From contig NZ_JAKHSK010000024.1 of NCBI RefSeq assembly GCF_023499215.1, forward strand, positions 1 through 64,000: a stretch of DNA of 64,000 bases, written 5' to 3'. The position numbers were made by a program, and so were the translations under genes. The notes beneath the pieces are model-generated. The model saw nothing but the letters and a program-made list of their open reading frames with translations, did not search any database and was not told the DNA's origin. Below are positions 45,559-55,355 of this stretch, in pieces. Origin of the DNA: Zunongwangia pacifica (GTDB lineage Bacteria > Bacteroidota > Bacteroidia > Flavobacteriales > Flavobacteriaceae). Position 1 is the stretch's first letter; every line of letters starts with the position of its first letter.

Positions 45559-45736
45559 TATTAACCAACTAAAACTTAAATTATGAAAAAACAAATTTGG
45601 TAACCACTCCAAAAATGCGAGCGCAAAATTCTGCATTTTATCCTATTAAAAAAAGCTAAAAACAGACTTTAACTAAAATACTGATTTTTACATTAAAAAC
45701 ACACCTTTAAATTATCTAAAAATCAATTATTTACAA

Positions 45737-46879
45737 TTATTTTAGCGTTCCTCGCAAATCTTGCTCTCTTTCAATGGCTTCAAACAAAGCCTTAAAGTTT
45801 CCTTTTCCAAAAGATTGCGCGCCTTTTCTTTGTATTATTTCAAAAAACATGGTTGGGCGATCTAAAACCGGCTTCGTGAAAATCTGTAATAAATAACCTT
45901 CATCATCCCTATCCACCAGCACTCCCAGTTCTTTTAGCGGCGCTAATTCTTCATCGATCTCTCCTACGCGATCTAATAAATCATCATAATAGGTTTCTGG
46001 AACATATAAAAATTCCACTCCACGATCGCGTAAGGAAGTTACTGTTTCAATAATATTGTCGGTAGCTAAAGCGATATGCTGCACTCCGGCACCATTATAA
46101 AAATCGATATATTCTTCAATTTGCGATTTCTTTTTTCCTTCCGCAGGTTCATTAATCGGGAATTTAATTCGCCCATTCCCATTACTCATCACTTTACTCA
46201 TCAAAGCGGTATAATCTGTTGAAATATCTTTATCATCAAAAGAAACCATTTGTGCAAATCCCATCACTTTTGCATAAAATTCGCACCACTTATTCATTTC
46301 GTTCCAACCTACATTACCCACCATATGATCGATATATTTTAAACCGGTCTCTGGAGATTTGGCAAGCGGCGCATAGGTTCTGTAACCCGGCATAAATGGG
46401 CCTTTATATTCTCCTCTTTCAATAAAAAGATGAACCGTTTCCCCGTAAGTATGAATTCCAGAAATCACTACTTTCCCATGATTATCTTCCAATTCATAAG
46501 GCTCTACATAACTTTTAGCACCTCTTTTGGTGGTTTCTTCATAACTTTTTTTGGCATCGTCTACCCAAAGAGCCACAAATTTCACCCCGTCACCATGCTT
46601 ATCGATATGCGCATTGATTGCTCCAGAAGGTTGTAAAGGAGAGGTGAGTACAATCCTGATTTTTCCTTGTTGCAATACATAAGAAACGCTATCCTGCTGC
46701 CCGGTTTCTAAACCAGAATAAGCTACCGGCTGAAATCCCCATGCATGCTGATAATAATATGCGGCCTGCTTTGCATTCCCAACATACAGCTCTACAAAAT
46801 CTGTCCCTAAAATAGGAAGAAAATCATCTGCTTCAGGAATTACTTTTTCTAATTGTAATGATGAATTATCTTTAGACAT
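45737..46879 (-). CDS. hppD: 4-Hydroxyphenylpyruvate dioxygenase
   Basis: The enzyme turns 4-hydroxyphenylpyruvate into homogentisate (tyrosine catabolism, cytosol). It has the two vicinal-oxygen-chelate halves: TDFVELYVGNAKQAAYYY near the N-terminus, and the iron ligands in the C-terminal half, YIDHMVGNV (His), GVQHIALATDNI (His) and MFFEIIQRKGAQSFGKGNF (Glu). The start chosen is MSKDNSSLQLEK at 46879 (380 residues); the open frame runs on to 46936 but would then overlap hmgA. It lies 32 bases after hmgA. Confidence 0.96.
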   Translation of the reverse strand: MSKDNSSLQLEKVIPEADDFLPILGTDFVELYVGNAKQAAYYYQHAWGFQPVAYSGLETGQQDSVSYVLQQGKIRIVLTSPLQPSGAINAHIDKHGDGVKFVALWVDDAKKSYEETTKRGAKSYVEPYELEDNHGKVVISGIHTYGETVHLFIERGEYKGPFMPGYRTYAPLAKSPETGLKYIDHMVGNVGWNEMNKWCEFYAKVMGFAQMVSFDDKDISTDYTALMSKVMSNGNGRIKFPINEPAEGKKKSQIEEYIDFYNGAGVQHIALATDNIIETVTSLRDRGVEFLYVPETYYDDLLDRVGEIDEELAPLKELGVLVDRDDEGYLLQIFTKPVLDRPTMFFEIIQRKGAQSFGKGNFKALFEAIEREQDLRGTLK

Positions 46880-46911
46880 AATCTTAATATTCGTTATTTT
46901 TTGAATCTTTT

Positions 46912-48081
46912 TTATTGATCCTCGTCTTCCAACCATGATCTGTAATAGGTTTCATCGGCAATGGCCATGGCATCTTCGGTAAGTTGTAAAGGCTTAAAGG
47001 TATCTACCATTACCGCCAGTTCTTCGGTTTCGGTTTTTCCGATACTTCGTTCTACCGCACCGGGATGTGGCCCGTGCGGAATCCCGGCCGGATGCAACGA
47101 AATATGCCCAGCTTCAATATCATTTCGGCTCATAAAATCGCCATCCACATAATATAACACCTCATCACTATCGATATTACTATGGCTGTATGGTGCCGGA
47201 ATACTCTCTGGATGATAATCGTATTTACGCGGGCAAAAACTACAAACCACAAACGCATCGGTTTCAAAAGTTTGATGTACAGGCGGCGGCTGGTGAATCC
47301 TACCTGTAATAGGCTCAAAATCATGTATCGAAAATGCATAAGGGTAGTTATACCCATCATAACCTACCACATCAAATGGATGCGAGGCATAAATCGTGTC
47401 AAAAATCTCTCCCTGTTTCTTGATTTTAATTAAAAAATCGCCTTTTTCATTATTGGTTTCCAACTCGTAAGGCTGTCTTAGATCACGCTCGCAATATGGC
47501 GAATGCTCTAAAAGCTGCCCAAACCAATTTCGATATCGTTTAGGCGTATAGATGGGCCTTCGGGATTCTACAATAAAAAGGCGGTTTTCTTCGGTATCAA
47601 AATCGAGTTTATAGATCGTTCCCCGCGGAATAAGTAGATAATCACCGTATTTAAAATCGAGATTCCCTAAATGCGTCCTTAATTTTCCGCTGCCTTTATG
47701 AATAAATAAGAGCTCGTCACTATCGGCATTTTTATAGAAATAATTATCGGTAGACTTTTGTGGTGCTGCCAGAATAATATCGACATCACTATTGGTTAAA
47801 ATCACCTTCCTGCTTTCTAAATAATCACGTGTTGGCTGTATCTTAAAGCCTCTTAATCGGTAGGATTTTAAGTTATTTTCTTTCGAGATTGCAGGTTTTA
47901 CGCTATAACTTTTCTTAACTTCTTTAACCTGTGTAGGTCGTTGCTCGTGGTAAGAGATCGAAGACATCCCATCAAAACCAATGGTTCCAAAAACCTGTTC
48001 GTAATAAAGGCTCCCATCTGGTTTTTTAAAAATGGTATGTCGTTTATGCGGAATCTTACCTAATTTATGATAAAAAGGCAT
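46912..48081 (-). CDS. hmgA: Homogentisate 1,2-dioxygenase
   Basis: The enzyme opens the ring of homogentisate to maleylacetoacetate, the step after HppD. Cupin-type motifs are visible: GDYLLIPRGTIYKLDF (about 146-161), and the C-terminal block with PYSHSNIDSDEVLYYVDGDF, then ISLHPAGIPHGPHPG, which carries the His and Glu iron ligands. The length of 389 fits the short Bacteroidota form. It is the first gene of the pair with hppD. Confidence 0.95.
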   Translation of the reverse strand: MPFYHKLGKIPHKRHTIFKKPDGSLYYEQVFGTIGFDGMSSISYHEQRPTQVKEVKKSYSVKPAISKENNLKSYRLRGFKIQPTRDYLESRKVILTNSDVDIILAAPQKSTDNYFYKNADSDELLFIHKGSGKLRTHLGNLDFKYGDYLLIPRGTIYKLDFDTEENRLFIVESRRPIYTPKRYRNWFGQLLEHSPYCERDLRQPYELETNNEKGDFLIKIKKQGEIFDTIYASHPFDVVGYDGYNYPYAFSIHDFEPITGRIHQPPPVHQTFETDAFVVCSFCPRKYDYHPESIPAPYSHSNIDSDEVLYYVDGDFMSRNDIEAGHISLHPAGIPHGPHPGAVERSIGKTETEELAVMVDTFKPLQLTEDAMAIADETYYRSWLEDEDQ

Positions 48082-48284
48082 AATTAAATATTTAATTAGA
48101 CTACTTTCATGTTTGCTAAAATTATAAAATTATCAATAAAAACCATATAAAATTAACTAATAATAAATTTATAGAAAACAAGCGCATTCTTTCTTAAATG
48201 AAATGTAAAACTAAGCTTCAATATCCTAAATTAGTTTGTAAGCAATTGCTCTAAAAACCGAATAACTTAATAAAAGCATTTTGC

Positions 48285-49295
48285 ATGAATGATCTTAAAC
48301 TTGGAATTTTAGACCAATCTGTGGTTCGTACCAATTCCACAGCTGCTGCTGCAATTCAGGAAACTATAGAAACTGCTATTCTTGCTGAAAATTTAGGTTA
48401 TCAGCGTTTTTGGATTTCTGAGCATCATAATTCTACCTTTATTGCCGGCTCTGCTCCAGAGGTTTTAATGGCAAGGTTAGGAGCTGAAACTTCGCAAATT
48501 CGATTGGGCAGCGGCGGCATTATGTTACCTAACCATAGCGCTTTTAAAGTGGCCGAAAACTTTAGAATGTTAGAAGCTTTATATCCCGGCCGCATTGATC
48601 TTGGTATTGGGCGTGCACCCGGTGGTGATGGCATTAGTGCTAATCTTTTAAATCCTTCAAATACTTTTAAAGAAGAAGATTATATTCAGCAACTTCAACA
48701 TTTAAATCATTTTTTTAAGGATAATGCGCAAGTAAACAATTCACCTATTTATGCTATCCCGCAGGTAAAAACAAGCCCGCAACAGTGGATTTTAAGTAGT
48801 AGCGGTGGTAGTGCTAAAATCGCTGCCGATCTGGGTTTAAATCTTGCCGTGGCAAAGTTTATCAACGGAAGTGTTTCTCCTAATATAGTAGCGAGTTATC
48901 GCAAACATTTTAGACCTACCGAGGATCGCCAAGAACCTAAAGCATTAATTTCTTCGTTCGTGATATGCGGCGAAACCGAAGAGGAAGCCAACCAAATGCG
49001 TAAATATATTGATTATATTCTGCTACAATTTGACAAAGGAAACTACCAAAACCTACCTGAATTTGAAGATGTAAGAAATCATCAGTTTACTTCTTTTGAG
49101 AAACAACGATTACATTATAATGCAGGGCGATTAATCTCTGGCACCCCAGATCGCGTAAAAGAGAAGATCATTAATTTGGCGAAGGATTTTGATGTTGATG
49201 AAGTGATTATTTCTACCATGAGTTTTAATAAAGAACTGCGCCTACGGAGTTTTGAGTTAGTTGCTGAAGCTTTTTCACTCAACAGAACTAGCTGA
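48285..49295 (+). CDS. Luciferase-like monooxygenase (LLM class) flavin-dependent oxidoreductase
   Basis: The 336-residue protein has the family pattern: LGILDQSVVRTNSTAAAAIQ at the N-terminus, YQRFWISEHHNSTFIAGSAP (about 39-58), IRLGSGGIMLPNHSAFKVAE (about 71-90), FRMLEALYPGRIDLGIGRAPGG in the middle and GTPDRVKEKI near the end. Such proteins oxidise a substrate with FMNH2 and oxygen; the substrate here cannot be told. It is a single gene on the plus strand between minus-strand neighbours. Confidence 0.9.
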   Translation: MNDLKLGILDQSVVRTNSTAAAAIQETIETAILAENLGYQRFWISEHHNSTFIAGSAPEVLMARLGAETSQIRLGSGGIMLPNHSAFKVAENFRMLEALYPGRIDLGIGRAPGGDGISANLLNPSNTFKEEDYIQQLQHLNHFFKDNAQVNNSPIYAIPQVKTSPQQWILSSSGGSAKIAADLGLNLAVAKFINGSVSPNIVASYRKHFRPTEDRQEPKALISSFVICGETEEEANQMRKYIDYILLQFDKGNYQNLPEFEDVRNHQFTSFEKQRLHYNAGRLISGTPDRVKEKIINLAKDFDVDEVIISTMSFNKELRLRSFELVAEAFSLNRTS

Positions 49296-49452
49296 AGCAT
49301 CCTTATTTCTGCCAAATTCTTTGTATGTTAGGAGTTAGATTGCTTTATTGTTAGTGCATAGAATACAGAAAATAGAGTAGAGAAAACAGATTTTCGAATC
49401 AAGAAGCGAGACGAAAAATTTTAAATTTAAAAGCGAGTCACCCCCTTAGTTA

Positions 49453-49824
49453 TCAAACCTCTTTATTAAAAACCTTGGCTATACCAATAATACTTAAAAA
49501 TGCCAAAGTATACGCCAGCATATCCAACCAATCGAAAGATGATCCTAAAATCATATCGGTAGCAGTGGATTTTTGAATTCCGAGGATTTTTAAAATTTGC
49601 ACATATTGTAAGAGCTCGATCAGATAAGCGAAGAGCAAAACGAAAACAGCAAGTTTAAATTTTTGCCACTTATAAAACGTGAGTAAAAAATAATACATTA
49701 CAAATACGATTAGGTAATCGCCAAACACGTTGCGAATAAAACCGCCATTTAGGGATCTTGCTATTAAAAACTCCATTCCAAAAAATAAAAGGGCGATTAA
49801 AAAATATTTTAAAGAAAAGCGCAT
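49453..49824 (-). CDS. DUF2809 family membrane protein
   Basis: The 123-residue protein has four hydrophobic helices. The motifs LNGGFIRNVFGDYLIVFVMY and YLIELLQYVQI, with a C-terminal FDWLDMLAYTLAF, are typical of DUF2809. The function is unknown. Its start codon overlaps the stop of the patatin gene by one base. Confidence 0.88.
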   Translation of the reverse strand: MRFSLKYFLIALLFFGMEFLIARSLNGGFIRNVFGDYLIVFVMYYFLLTFYKWQKFKLAVFVLLFAYLIELLQYVQILKILGIQKSTATDMILGSSFDWLDMLAYTLAFLSIIGIAKVFNKEV

Positions 49825-52046
49825 TAAAACCAGAAACCTAAACTAAAAAACCATTGACCTTCTTCGATCTCTGGCGAATAAGAATATTTTACTTCCATCG
49901 GCCCAAGAAAGGTCTCCACTCCATAGCCTAAGGCGTAGCCCGTATAATCTGGCATCGAGAACCAATTTCCAGAAGAATATAAATCGTCTCTTACATTTGC
50001 AAAATTAGCACTTAGGGTAACATGATTATTCTTTACTATTTCTGCATCCACTTCAACAAGACCTTTTATAAAACTATCGCCCCCAAGACTCACAAAATCA
50101 TAACCATAAAACGGCACCATATTATTAATAAGATCATTTCCGTAGCCTCCTAAAAGAAAATCTAATATTTGATTGTCGCTATCGCCAATTCTAAATCCTG
50201 TTTGAGAAAAAAGTCGAAAACTTAGGTTTCTTATAGGGGTAAAAACATAGCCAATTTTTGCCTTGGCGATAGAAAACTCTTCAAAATCATGGACAGAAGA
50301 AAATGGATAAATATGAAAATCCCCATTAAAATAAAATCCGCGCTTTGGATAATATTTATTATCAAAAGAATCATATTTTAAATAAGCAAAAGCACTGTAA
50401 TAGTGATTATTTTCGAATTCGGTTCCGGGAACGTCCTGCTCTTCTTCATTACTATTAATTGTTTCTGAAGAGATTTTTATATACTTATGCTCTGCTCCCA
50501 ATCCCAACGAAGCTACTTGCCTAAATAAGGTCTCTACATAAAATTGATTGGTAAAATCTTTAAAATCGATATCAATTCGGTTAATATTAAGCCCCTCTTC
50601 GCTCACCTCTTCTTCAATAAGCTTATAATCTACCGGCGTATCAAAAGAGTTAAATCGGGATTTTACCCCAATACTCCAATAATAACCTTTATCGATATAA
50701 TACTGAAAATTATACCGAATATTTTCCCCAACAATTAAATCTAAAGAGGTAACATCGTTTGTGAAAATCGAACTTTTTCGGGTTAAATTCACCAATGCGG
50801 CACTACGGTACAATTCGTCATAATGCAAGGCTAATTTTAGAAAAGTTTTGTTCTCACTCTCATCGATATTAAGGTTTAATGCATACGTATCTTCTCCTTT
50901 ATCGTGGGTAAAAAAATAGTTAATCTTATCAAAGTTTCCGGTAGCCGATAAAAAGTCGATACTTTCATTTATTTGCGAAATACTATATTTTCCGGGAGTT
51001 TTTAACCGAAGCCTTCCCATAATAAAAGACCGTGGGTAATTGGTATTCCCTGCAAGTTCAATTCGGCTTAAATTAATGGTATCCATCACCTTTCGGTGAT
51101 ATGGTTTAACATGCGTCTCTTGCTTTTGCGCCAATTGTTTTAATGCCGAAATTTGACGCTCTCCGGCCACTTTACCAGAGTCGATAATCGCAGTGCCTTC
51201 TTCAAAAGACATGATCGTAAAAGGACCAATATCAGGACGAATATAAATATCGGTAAGCGGAATCTTATTTTTCATGTCTTTAATCGTCCTGAAGTTGCTC
51301 ACCTGTGTAAAAATATCGAACACCCCTTTTAAGTTTTTTCGATTAACTAGCGAATCCTGAACATCTACCCCAATAATCACATCGGCACCGCGACGCCGCA
51401 ATTCTTCAACGGGATAATTATTAACCACACCACCATCGATAAGCAGGCGACCATCTATTTTTACAGGAGAAAAGAGAGAGGGAATAGCACCACTCGCCGC
51501 TACGGATTTTGCAAGCGAACCTTTATCTAAAATAACTTCCTCTCCGGTTTCTATATCGGTAGCCACACAAAAAAACGGAATTGGCAATTTTGAAAAATCT
51601 TTTTCGTTATCCAGGTGCACCGTAAGGCCAGACATTAAATTGTAAATATTTTGGCCTTTACTTAATCCTGAGGGAAATCCTAATTTAAAATTATCAAAGG
51701 GAAGGGTAAGCGCATAACGCTCGGTATTTCTCTTCTCGTAAAACGTCATGGATCTTCTTGGAATTTCATCCTGGATAAGAATATTGAAATTGGTGTTTTT
51801 TACAATCGAATCTAATTCGACTGCCGTATAGCCTGAAGCATACAACCCACCAATAATCGCCCCCATACTGGTTCCTGCAATATAATCGATATGAACGCCG
51901 GCCTCTTCTATCGTTTTTAAAACTCCAATATGCGCCAGCCCTTTTGCGCCTCCTCCACTCAAAACAACACCAACCTTCAATTTTTCTTGCTGAGAAAAAC
52001 TTAAAATCGAACTACAAAAGAATAGGATACAAAAGATTTTTTTCAT
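49824..52046 (-). CDS. Patatin-like phospholipase with POTRA-like and outer-membrane beta-barrel domains
   Basis: The 740-residue protein has a signal peptide ending near SILSFSQ (about 20). The patatin domain (about 25-300) has the oxyanion loop LSGGGAKGLAHIGVL, the nucleophile elbow AGTSMGAIIGG and the catalytic Asp in IDGGVVNNYPVEEL. A POTRA-like segment (about 330-410) and a BamA/Omp85-type barrel ending in FSLGFWF follow. The arrangement matches PlpD of Pseudomonas, a type Vd autotransported phospholipase. The enzyme domain may be carried to the surface by its own barrel. Confidence 0.92.
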   Translation of the reverse strand: MKKIFCILFFCSSILSFSQQEKLKVGVVLSGGGAKGLAHIGVLKTIEEAGVHIDYIAGTSMGAIIGGLYASGYTAVELDSIVKNTNFNILIQDEIPRRSMTFYEKRNTERYALTLPFDNFKLGFPSGLSKGQNIYNLMSGLTVHLDNEKDFSKLPIPFFCVATDIETGEEVILDKGSLAKSVAASGAIPSLFSPVKIDGRLLIDGGVVNNYPVEELRRRGADVIIGVDVQDSLVNRKNLKGVFDIFTQVSNFRTIKDMKNKIPLTDIYIRPDIGPFTIMSFEEGTAIIDSGKVAGERQISALKQLAQKQETHVKPYHRKVMDTINLSRIELAGNTNYPRSFIMGRLRLKTPGKYSISQINESIDFLSATGNFDKINYFFTHDKGEDTYALNLNIDESENKTFLKLALHYDELYRSAALVNLTRKSSIFTNDVTSLDLIVGENIRYNFQYYIDKGYYWSIGVKSRFNSFDTPVDYKLIEEEVSEEGLNINRIDIDFKDFTNQFYVETLFRQVASLGLGAEHKYIKISSETINSNEEEQDVPGTEFENNHYYSAFAYLKYDSFDNKYYPKRGFYFNGDFHIYPFSSVHDFEEFSIAKAKIGYVFTPIRNLSFRLFSQTGFRIGDSDNQILDFLLGGYGNDLINNMVPFYGYDFVSLGGDSFIKGLVEVDAEIVKNNHVTLSANFANVRDDLYSSGNWFSMPDYTGYALGYGVETFLGPMEVKYSYSPEIEEGQWFFSLGFWF

Positions 52047-52060
52047 TTTTATTATAAAGA

Positions 52061-53851
52061 TTATGAGTGATAATAATCGTAAACAATCTTAGCCTTAGCA
52101 CTTCCCACAACCTCTGCCAGTGACTTCTCTGAAGCTTGTTTTACCCGTTTTAATGACCTAAAATTCTTCAGTAATTCGACCACCGTTTTTTCACCTATCC
52201 CCTTAATAGACTCCAGTTCGGTATTTAACGCAGATTTACTACGTTTATTTCTATGAAAAGTGATCCCAAATCTATGCGCTTCATTCCTTAATTGTTGAAT
52301 GATTTTTAAAGTTTCAGACTTTTTATCTAAATACAACGGTACCGGGTCGCCAGGATAAAATAACTCTTCTAATCTTTTTGCAATACCAATTATCGCCACC
52401 TGACCGCGTAAACCCAAGGCCTCTAAAGCTTTTAAACCACTGCCCAACTGTCCTTTACCACCATCCACAATAATAAGCTGCGGCAATTCTTCCCCTTCAT
52501 TTAAAAGACGTTTATACCTTCTATACACCACCTCTTCCATCGAAGCAAAATCGTTAGGCCCTTCAACCGTTTTGATATTAAATTTACGATAATCTTTTTT
52601 ACTGGGTTTTCCGTTTTTAAAAACTACGCAGGCCGCTACAGGATTTGTTCCCTGAATATTAGAGTTATCAAAGCATTCGATATGCCTTGGCTCTACACTT
52701 AAACGTAAATCTTCTTTCATTTGGGCCATCACCCGCTTTACATGGCGATCTGGATCTACGATTTTCATTTGTTTAAATCGTTCTTGCCGATAATACTTGG
52801 CATTGCGCTCAGATAATTCTACGATCTTACGTTTATCCCCCAGTTTTGGCACCGTTACTTTTACATCGTCACCGGCATCGACTTTAAAAGGCACATAAAT
52901 TTCGGGAGATTTTGAATTAAATCGCTGTCTTATCTCTGTGATCCCTAATTCCAGTAATTCTTCATCGGTCTCCTCTAATTTTTTCTTCATTTCAATGGTA
53001 TGCGACCGGATAATCGACCCGTGCATAAGCTGCAAGAAATTCACATAACCATAACCCTCGTCACTAATTACAGAAAATACATCTACATTATTAATTTTTG
53101 GATTAACCACTGTAGACCTGGATTGATAATTTTCTAAAACTTCAATCTTATTTTTTATTCGCTGCGCATCTTCAAACTCCATATTAGTGGCATGCTCCTG
53201 CATTTGCTCCCTAAACTGATGAAGCGAATCTTTAAAATTTCCTTTTACGATCTGCCGAATATGATCGATATTTCTATTGTATTCTGCTTCTCCCTGATAA
53301 CCTTCACATGGTCCCAGGCAATTGCCTAAATGATATTCCAGGCAAACTTTGTATTTATTCTCCCTAATCTTATCTTCAGCAAGATCATAATTACAGGTTC
53401 GTAGTTTATACAAACCTTTAATTAAATCGAGCAATGTATTTACTGTTTTAAAACTGGTAAACGGGCCATAATATTCGCTCCCGTCTTTAACCAGTCGTCG
53501 AGTAGGGAATACTCTTGGAAAACGCTCATTTTTGATACAAATCCAGGGATAGGTTTTATCATCCTTCAGCATCACGTTAAAACGCGGCTGCAATTTTTTA
53601 ATCAGATTATTTTCCAGTAGCAATGCATCGGTTTCCGAAGAAACCACGATATGCCTTATTTCGTGAATTTTTTTAACCATTACGCCTATACGATGACTAT
53701 CATGGCGTTTGGTAAAATAAGACGTTACTCGTTTTTTAAGATTTTTAGCTTTACCCACATAAAGGATCTTCCCGTTTTTATCGAAATATTGATAAACACC
53801 GGGACTATCGGGTAAGGTCTTTAACTGTACATCCAAAGAAGGTATTTCCAT
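52061..53851 (-). CDS. uvrC: UvrABC excinuclease subunit C
   Basis: UvrC makes the two incisions around a DNA lesion in nucleotide excision repair. It has the N-terminal GIY-YIG domain (SPGVYQYFDKNGKILYVGK, about 17-35), the UVR segment near 200-235, the RNase H-like domain with ECFDNSNIQGTNPVA (about 395-409) and IIVDGGKGQLGSG, and a C-terminal helix-hairpin-helix (SIKGIGEKTVVELL). A GTG codon directly precedes the ATG; I take the ATG (MEIPSLDVQ) as the start. The length of about 596 is normal. Confidence 0.96.
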   Translation of the reverse strand: MEIPSLDVQLKTLPDSPGVYQYFDKNGKILYVGKAKNLKKRVTSYFTKRHDSHRIGVMVKKIHEIRHIVVSSETDALLLENNLIKKLQPRFNVMLKDDKTYPWICIKNERFPRVFPTRRLVKDGSEYYGPFTSFKTVNTLLDLIKGLYKLRTCNYDLAEDKIRENKYKVCLEYHLGNCLGPCEGYQGEAEYNRNIDHIRQIVKGNFKDSLHQFREQMQEHATNMEFEDAQRIKNKIEVLENYQSRSTVVNPKINNVDVFSVISDEGYGYVNFLQLMHGSIIRSHTIEMKKKLEETDEELLELGITEIRQRFNSKSPEIYVPFKVDAGDDVKVTVPKLGDKRKIVELSERNAKYYRQERFKQMKIVDPDRHVKRVMAQMKEDLRLSVEPRHIECFDNSNIQGTNPVAACVVFKNGKPSKKDYRKFNIKTVEGPNDFASMEEVVYRRYKRLLNEGEELPQLIIVDGGKGQLGSGLKALEALGLRGQVAIIGIAKRLEELFYPGDPVPLYLDKKSETLKIIQQLRNEAHRFGITFHRNKRSKSALNTELESIKGIGEKTVVELLKNFRSLKRVKQASEKSLAEVVGSAKAKIVYDYYHS

Positions 53852-54038
53852 CACTTCAAATTTAAAATATCTTTAGGCCATTCTGAAGAAATTCGAGAAA
53901 ATTTGAAGTAATTTTTATAACGCATCTTCATTCATTTTTTATTTCAGAATCTCAGATGTAATGCTGAAATTCGCAGTTTTAAAGGTATTTTATAATTCCT
54001 TAAAACCGTAAAACATTTATTTTGGCTATCTTGGGTAT

Positions 54039-54485
54039 ATGAGCGAAGGCAAAAAAAGGATTATTGGACGTTTTGACAAGGCAGATTTCCCGGTGCTGGA
54101 TCTTGAAGGAATTTCGGTAAAAATAGATACCGGAGCTTACACTTCTTCCATCCACTGTGACGAAATTGTTGAAAAAGACGATGTATTATATTGCAAATTT
54201 CTTGACGAAGAGCATGAGCAATATAATGGTAAAGAGTTCACTTTTAAAGACTATGAGATTATTTACGTTCGCAGCAGTAATGGAATGATACAGAAACGTT
54301 ACCAGATCGAATCTAAAATAAAGCTTTTTAATAAAATCTATAAAATTTCGCTTTCTTTGTCTTCACGCCAGGAAATGCGTTTCCCTGTTCTTTTAGGACG
54401 AAAATTTTTAAGCAACAAATTTATTGTGGATCCACAACTAATTGATTTATCATTTAACAATCAACACCAACAAAATGAACATTAA
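54039..54485 (+). CDS. RimB-like / ATP-dependent zinc protease family protein
   Basis: The 148-residue protein has the retropepsin-like motif [14 protein letters not shown] (about 27-40) and the family end segment [17 protein letters not shown] (about 114-130). The D-T-G-A core suggests an aspartic-protease-type fold. The related RimB in Pseudomonas works with RimK in modifying ribosomal protein S6. Its 3' end overlaps rimK by 11 bases, so translation is coupled. No enzymatic activity can be deduced with certainty. Confidence 0.88.
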   Translation: MSEGKKRIIGRFDKADFPVLDLEGISVKIDTGAYTSSIHCDEIVEKDDVLYCKFLDEEHEQYNGKEFTFKDYEIIYVRSSNGMIQKRYQIESKIKLFNKIYKISLSLSSRQEMRFPVLLGRKFLSNKFIVDPQLIDLSFNNQHQQNEH

Positions 54486-55347
54486 AATCCTTTCCAGAAA
54501 TACACAACTATATTCAACAAAACGCCTTGTCGAAGCTGCGATGAAACGCAAACACACCGTAGAGGTGGTAGATCCTTTAAAATGTGATATTGTAATTGAA
54601 AGGAGAAACCCTAACATTTATTTTAAGGGAAACTATATAAAAGATGTCGATGCGATTATCCCAAGAATTGGTTCTTCGGTAACGTTTTATGGCACCGCAG
54701 TAGTTCGCCAGTTCGAAATGATGGGGGCATTTACCACTACAGAAAGTGAAGCTTTGGTAAGAAGCCGCGATAAACTTAGAAGTCTTCAGGTACTTTCTCG
54801 TGCTAAAATTGGGCTTCCAAAAACCGTATTTACTAACTATTCCCGAGACGTTTCCGGAGTTATTAGTCAGGTTGGTGGGCCTCCATTAGTAATTAAACTT
54901 TTAGAAGGAACACAAGGTGTTGGTGTTGTTCTTGCTGAAACCAAAAATGCGGCCGAATCGGTAATTGAAGCTTTTAACGGTTTACAGGCTCGCGTAATTG
55001 TGCAGGAATTTATTAAAGAAGCTAAAGGAGCAGATATTAGAGCTTTTGTAGTAGATGGTCACGTAGTTGGCGCCATGAAAAGACAAGGAAAAGAAGGCGA
55101 GTTCCGTTCTAACCTGCATCGTGGTGGTAGCGCTGAAGCTATTGAACTTAGCGATGAAGAAGAAATCGCAGCGGTAAAAGCTGCCAAAGCCATGGGGCTT
55201 GGCGTTGCAGGGGTAGATATGATTCAAAGTTCTCGCGGACCATTAATTCTTGAAGTGAATTCTTCACCAGGATTAGAAGGTATCGAAAAAGCTACCGGAA
55301 AAGATATCGCCAAAACCATCATTCGATATATAGAGAAACACGCCTAA
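54475..55347 (+). CDS. rimK: RimK-type ATP-grasp ligase
   Basis: RimK adds glutamates to the C-terminus of ribosomal protein S6 in other bacteria. The 290-residue protein starts at ATG 54475 ([18 protein letters not shown]); the frame can be read from 54442 but that would overlap the previous gene more. The motifs [19 protein letters not shown] (about 62-80), [20 protein letters not shown] (ATP loop, about 137-156), [11 protein letters not shown] and a C-terminal [12 protein letters not shown] (metal-binding Glu and Asn) are all typical of RimK. Confidence 0.94.
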   Translation: MNIKILSRNTQLYSTKRLVEAAMKRKHTVEVVDPLKCDIVIERRNPNIYFKGNYIKDVDAIIPRIGSSVTFYGTAVVRQFEMMGAFTTTESEALVRSRDKLRSLQVLSRAKIGLPKTVFTNYSRDVSGVISQVGGPPLVIKLLEGTQGVGVVLAETKNAAESVIEAFNGLQARVIVQEFIKEAKGADIRAFVVDGHVVGAMKRQGKEGEFRSNLHRGGSAEAIELSDEEEIAAVKAAKAMGLGVAGVDMIQSSRGPLILEVNSSPGLEGIEKATGKDIAKTIIRYIEKHA

Positions 55348-55355
55348 TATAATTT

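Noticed and set aside
45579-45599. Six-codon ORF (MKKQIW) after the terminator at 45517-45558
   Set aside because: It looks like a leader peptide ending in Trp, but it is on the plus strand and no plus-strand gene follows, so attenuation cannot be supported.
46880-46936. Upstream extension of the hppD frame
   Set aside because: It overlaps the end of hmgA and adds residues unlike the family; the Met at 46879 fits the usual N-terminus.
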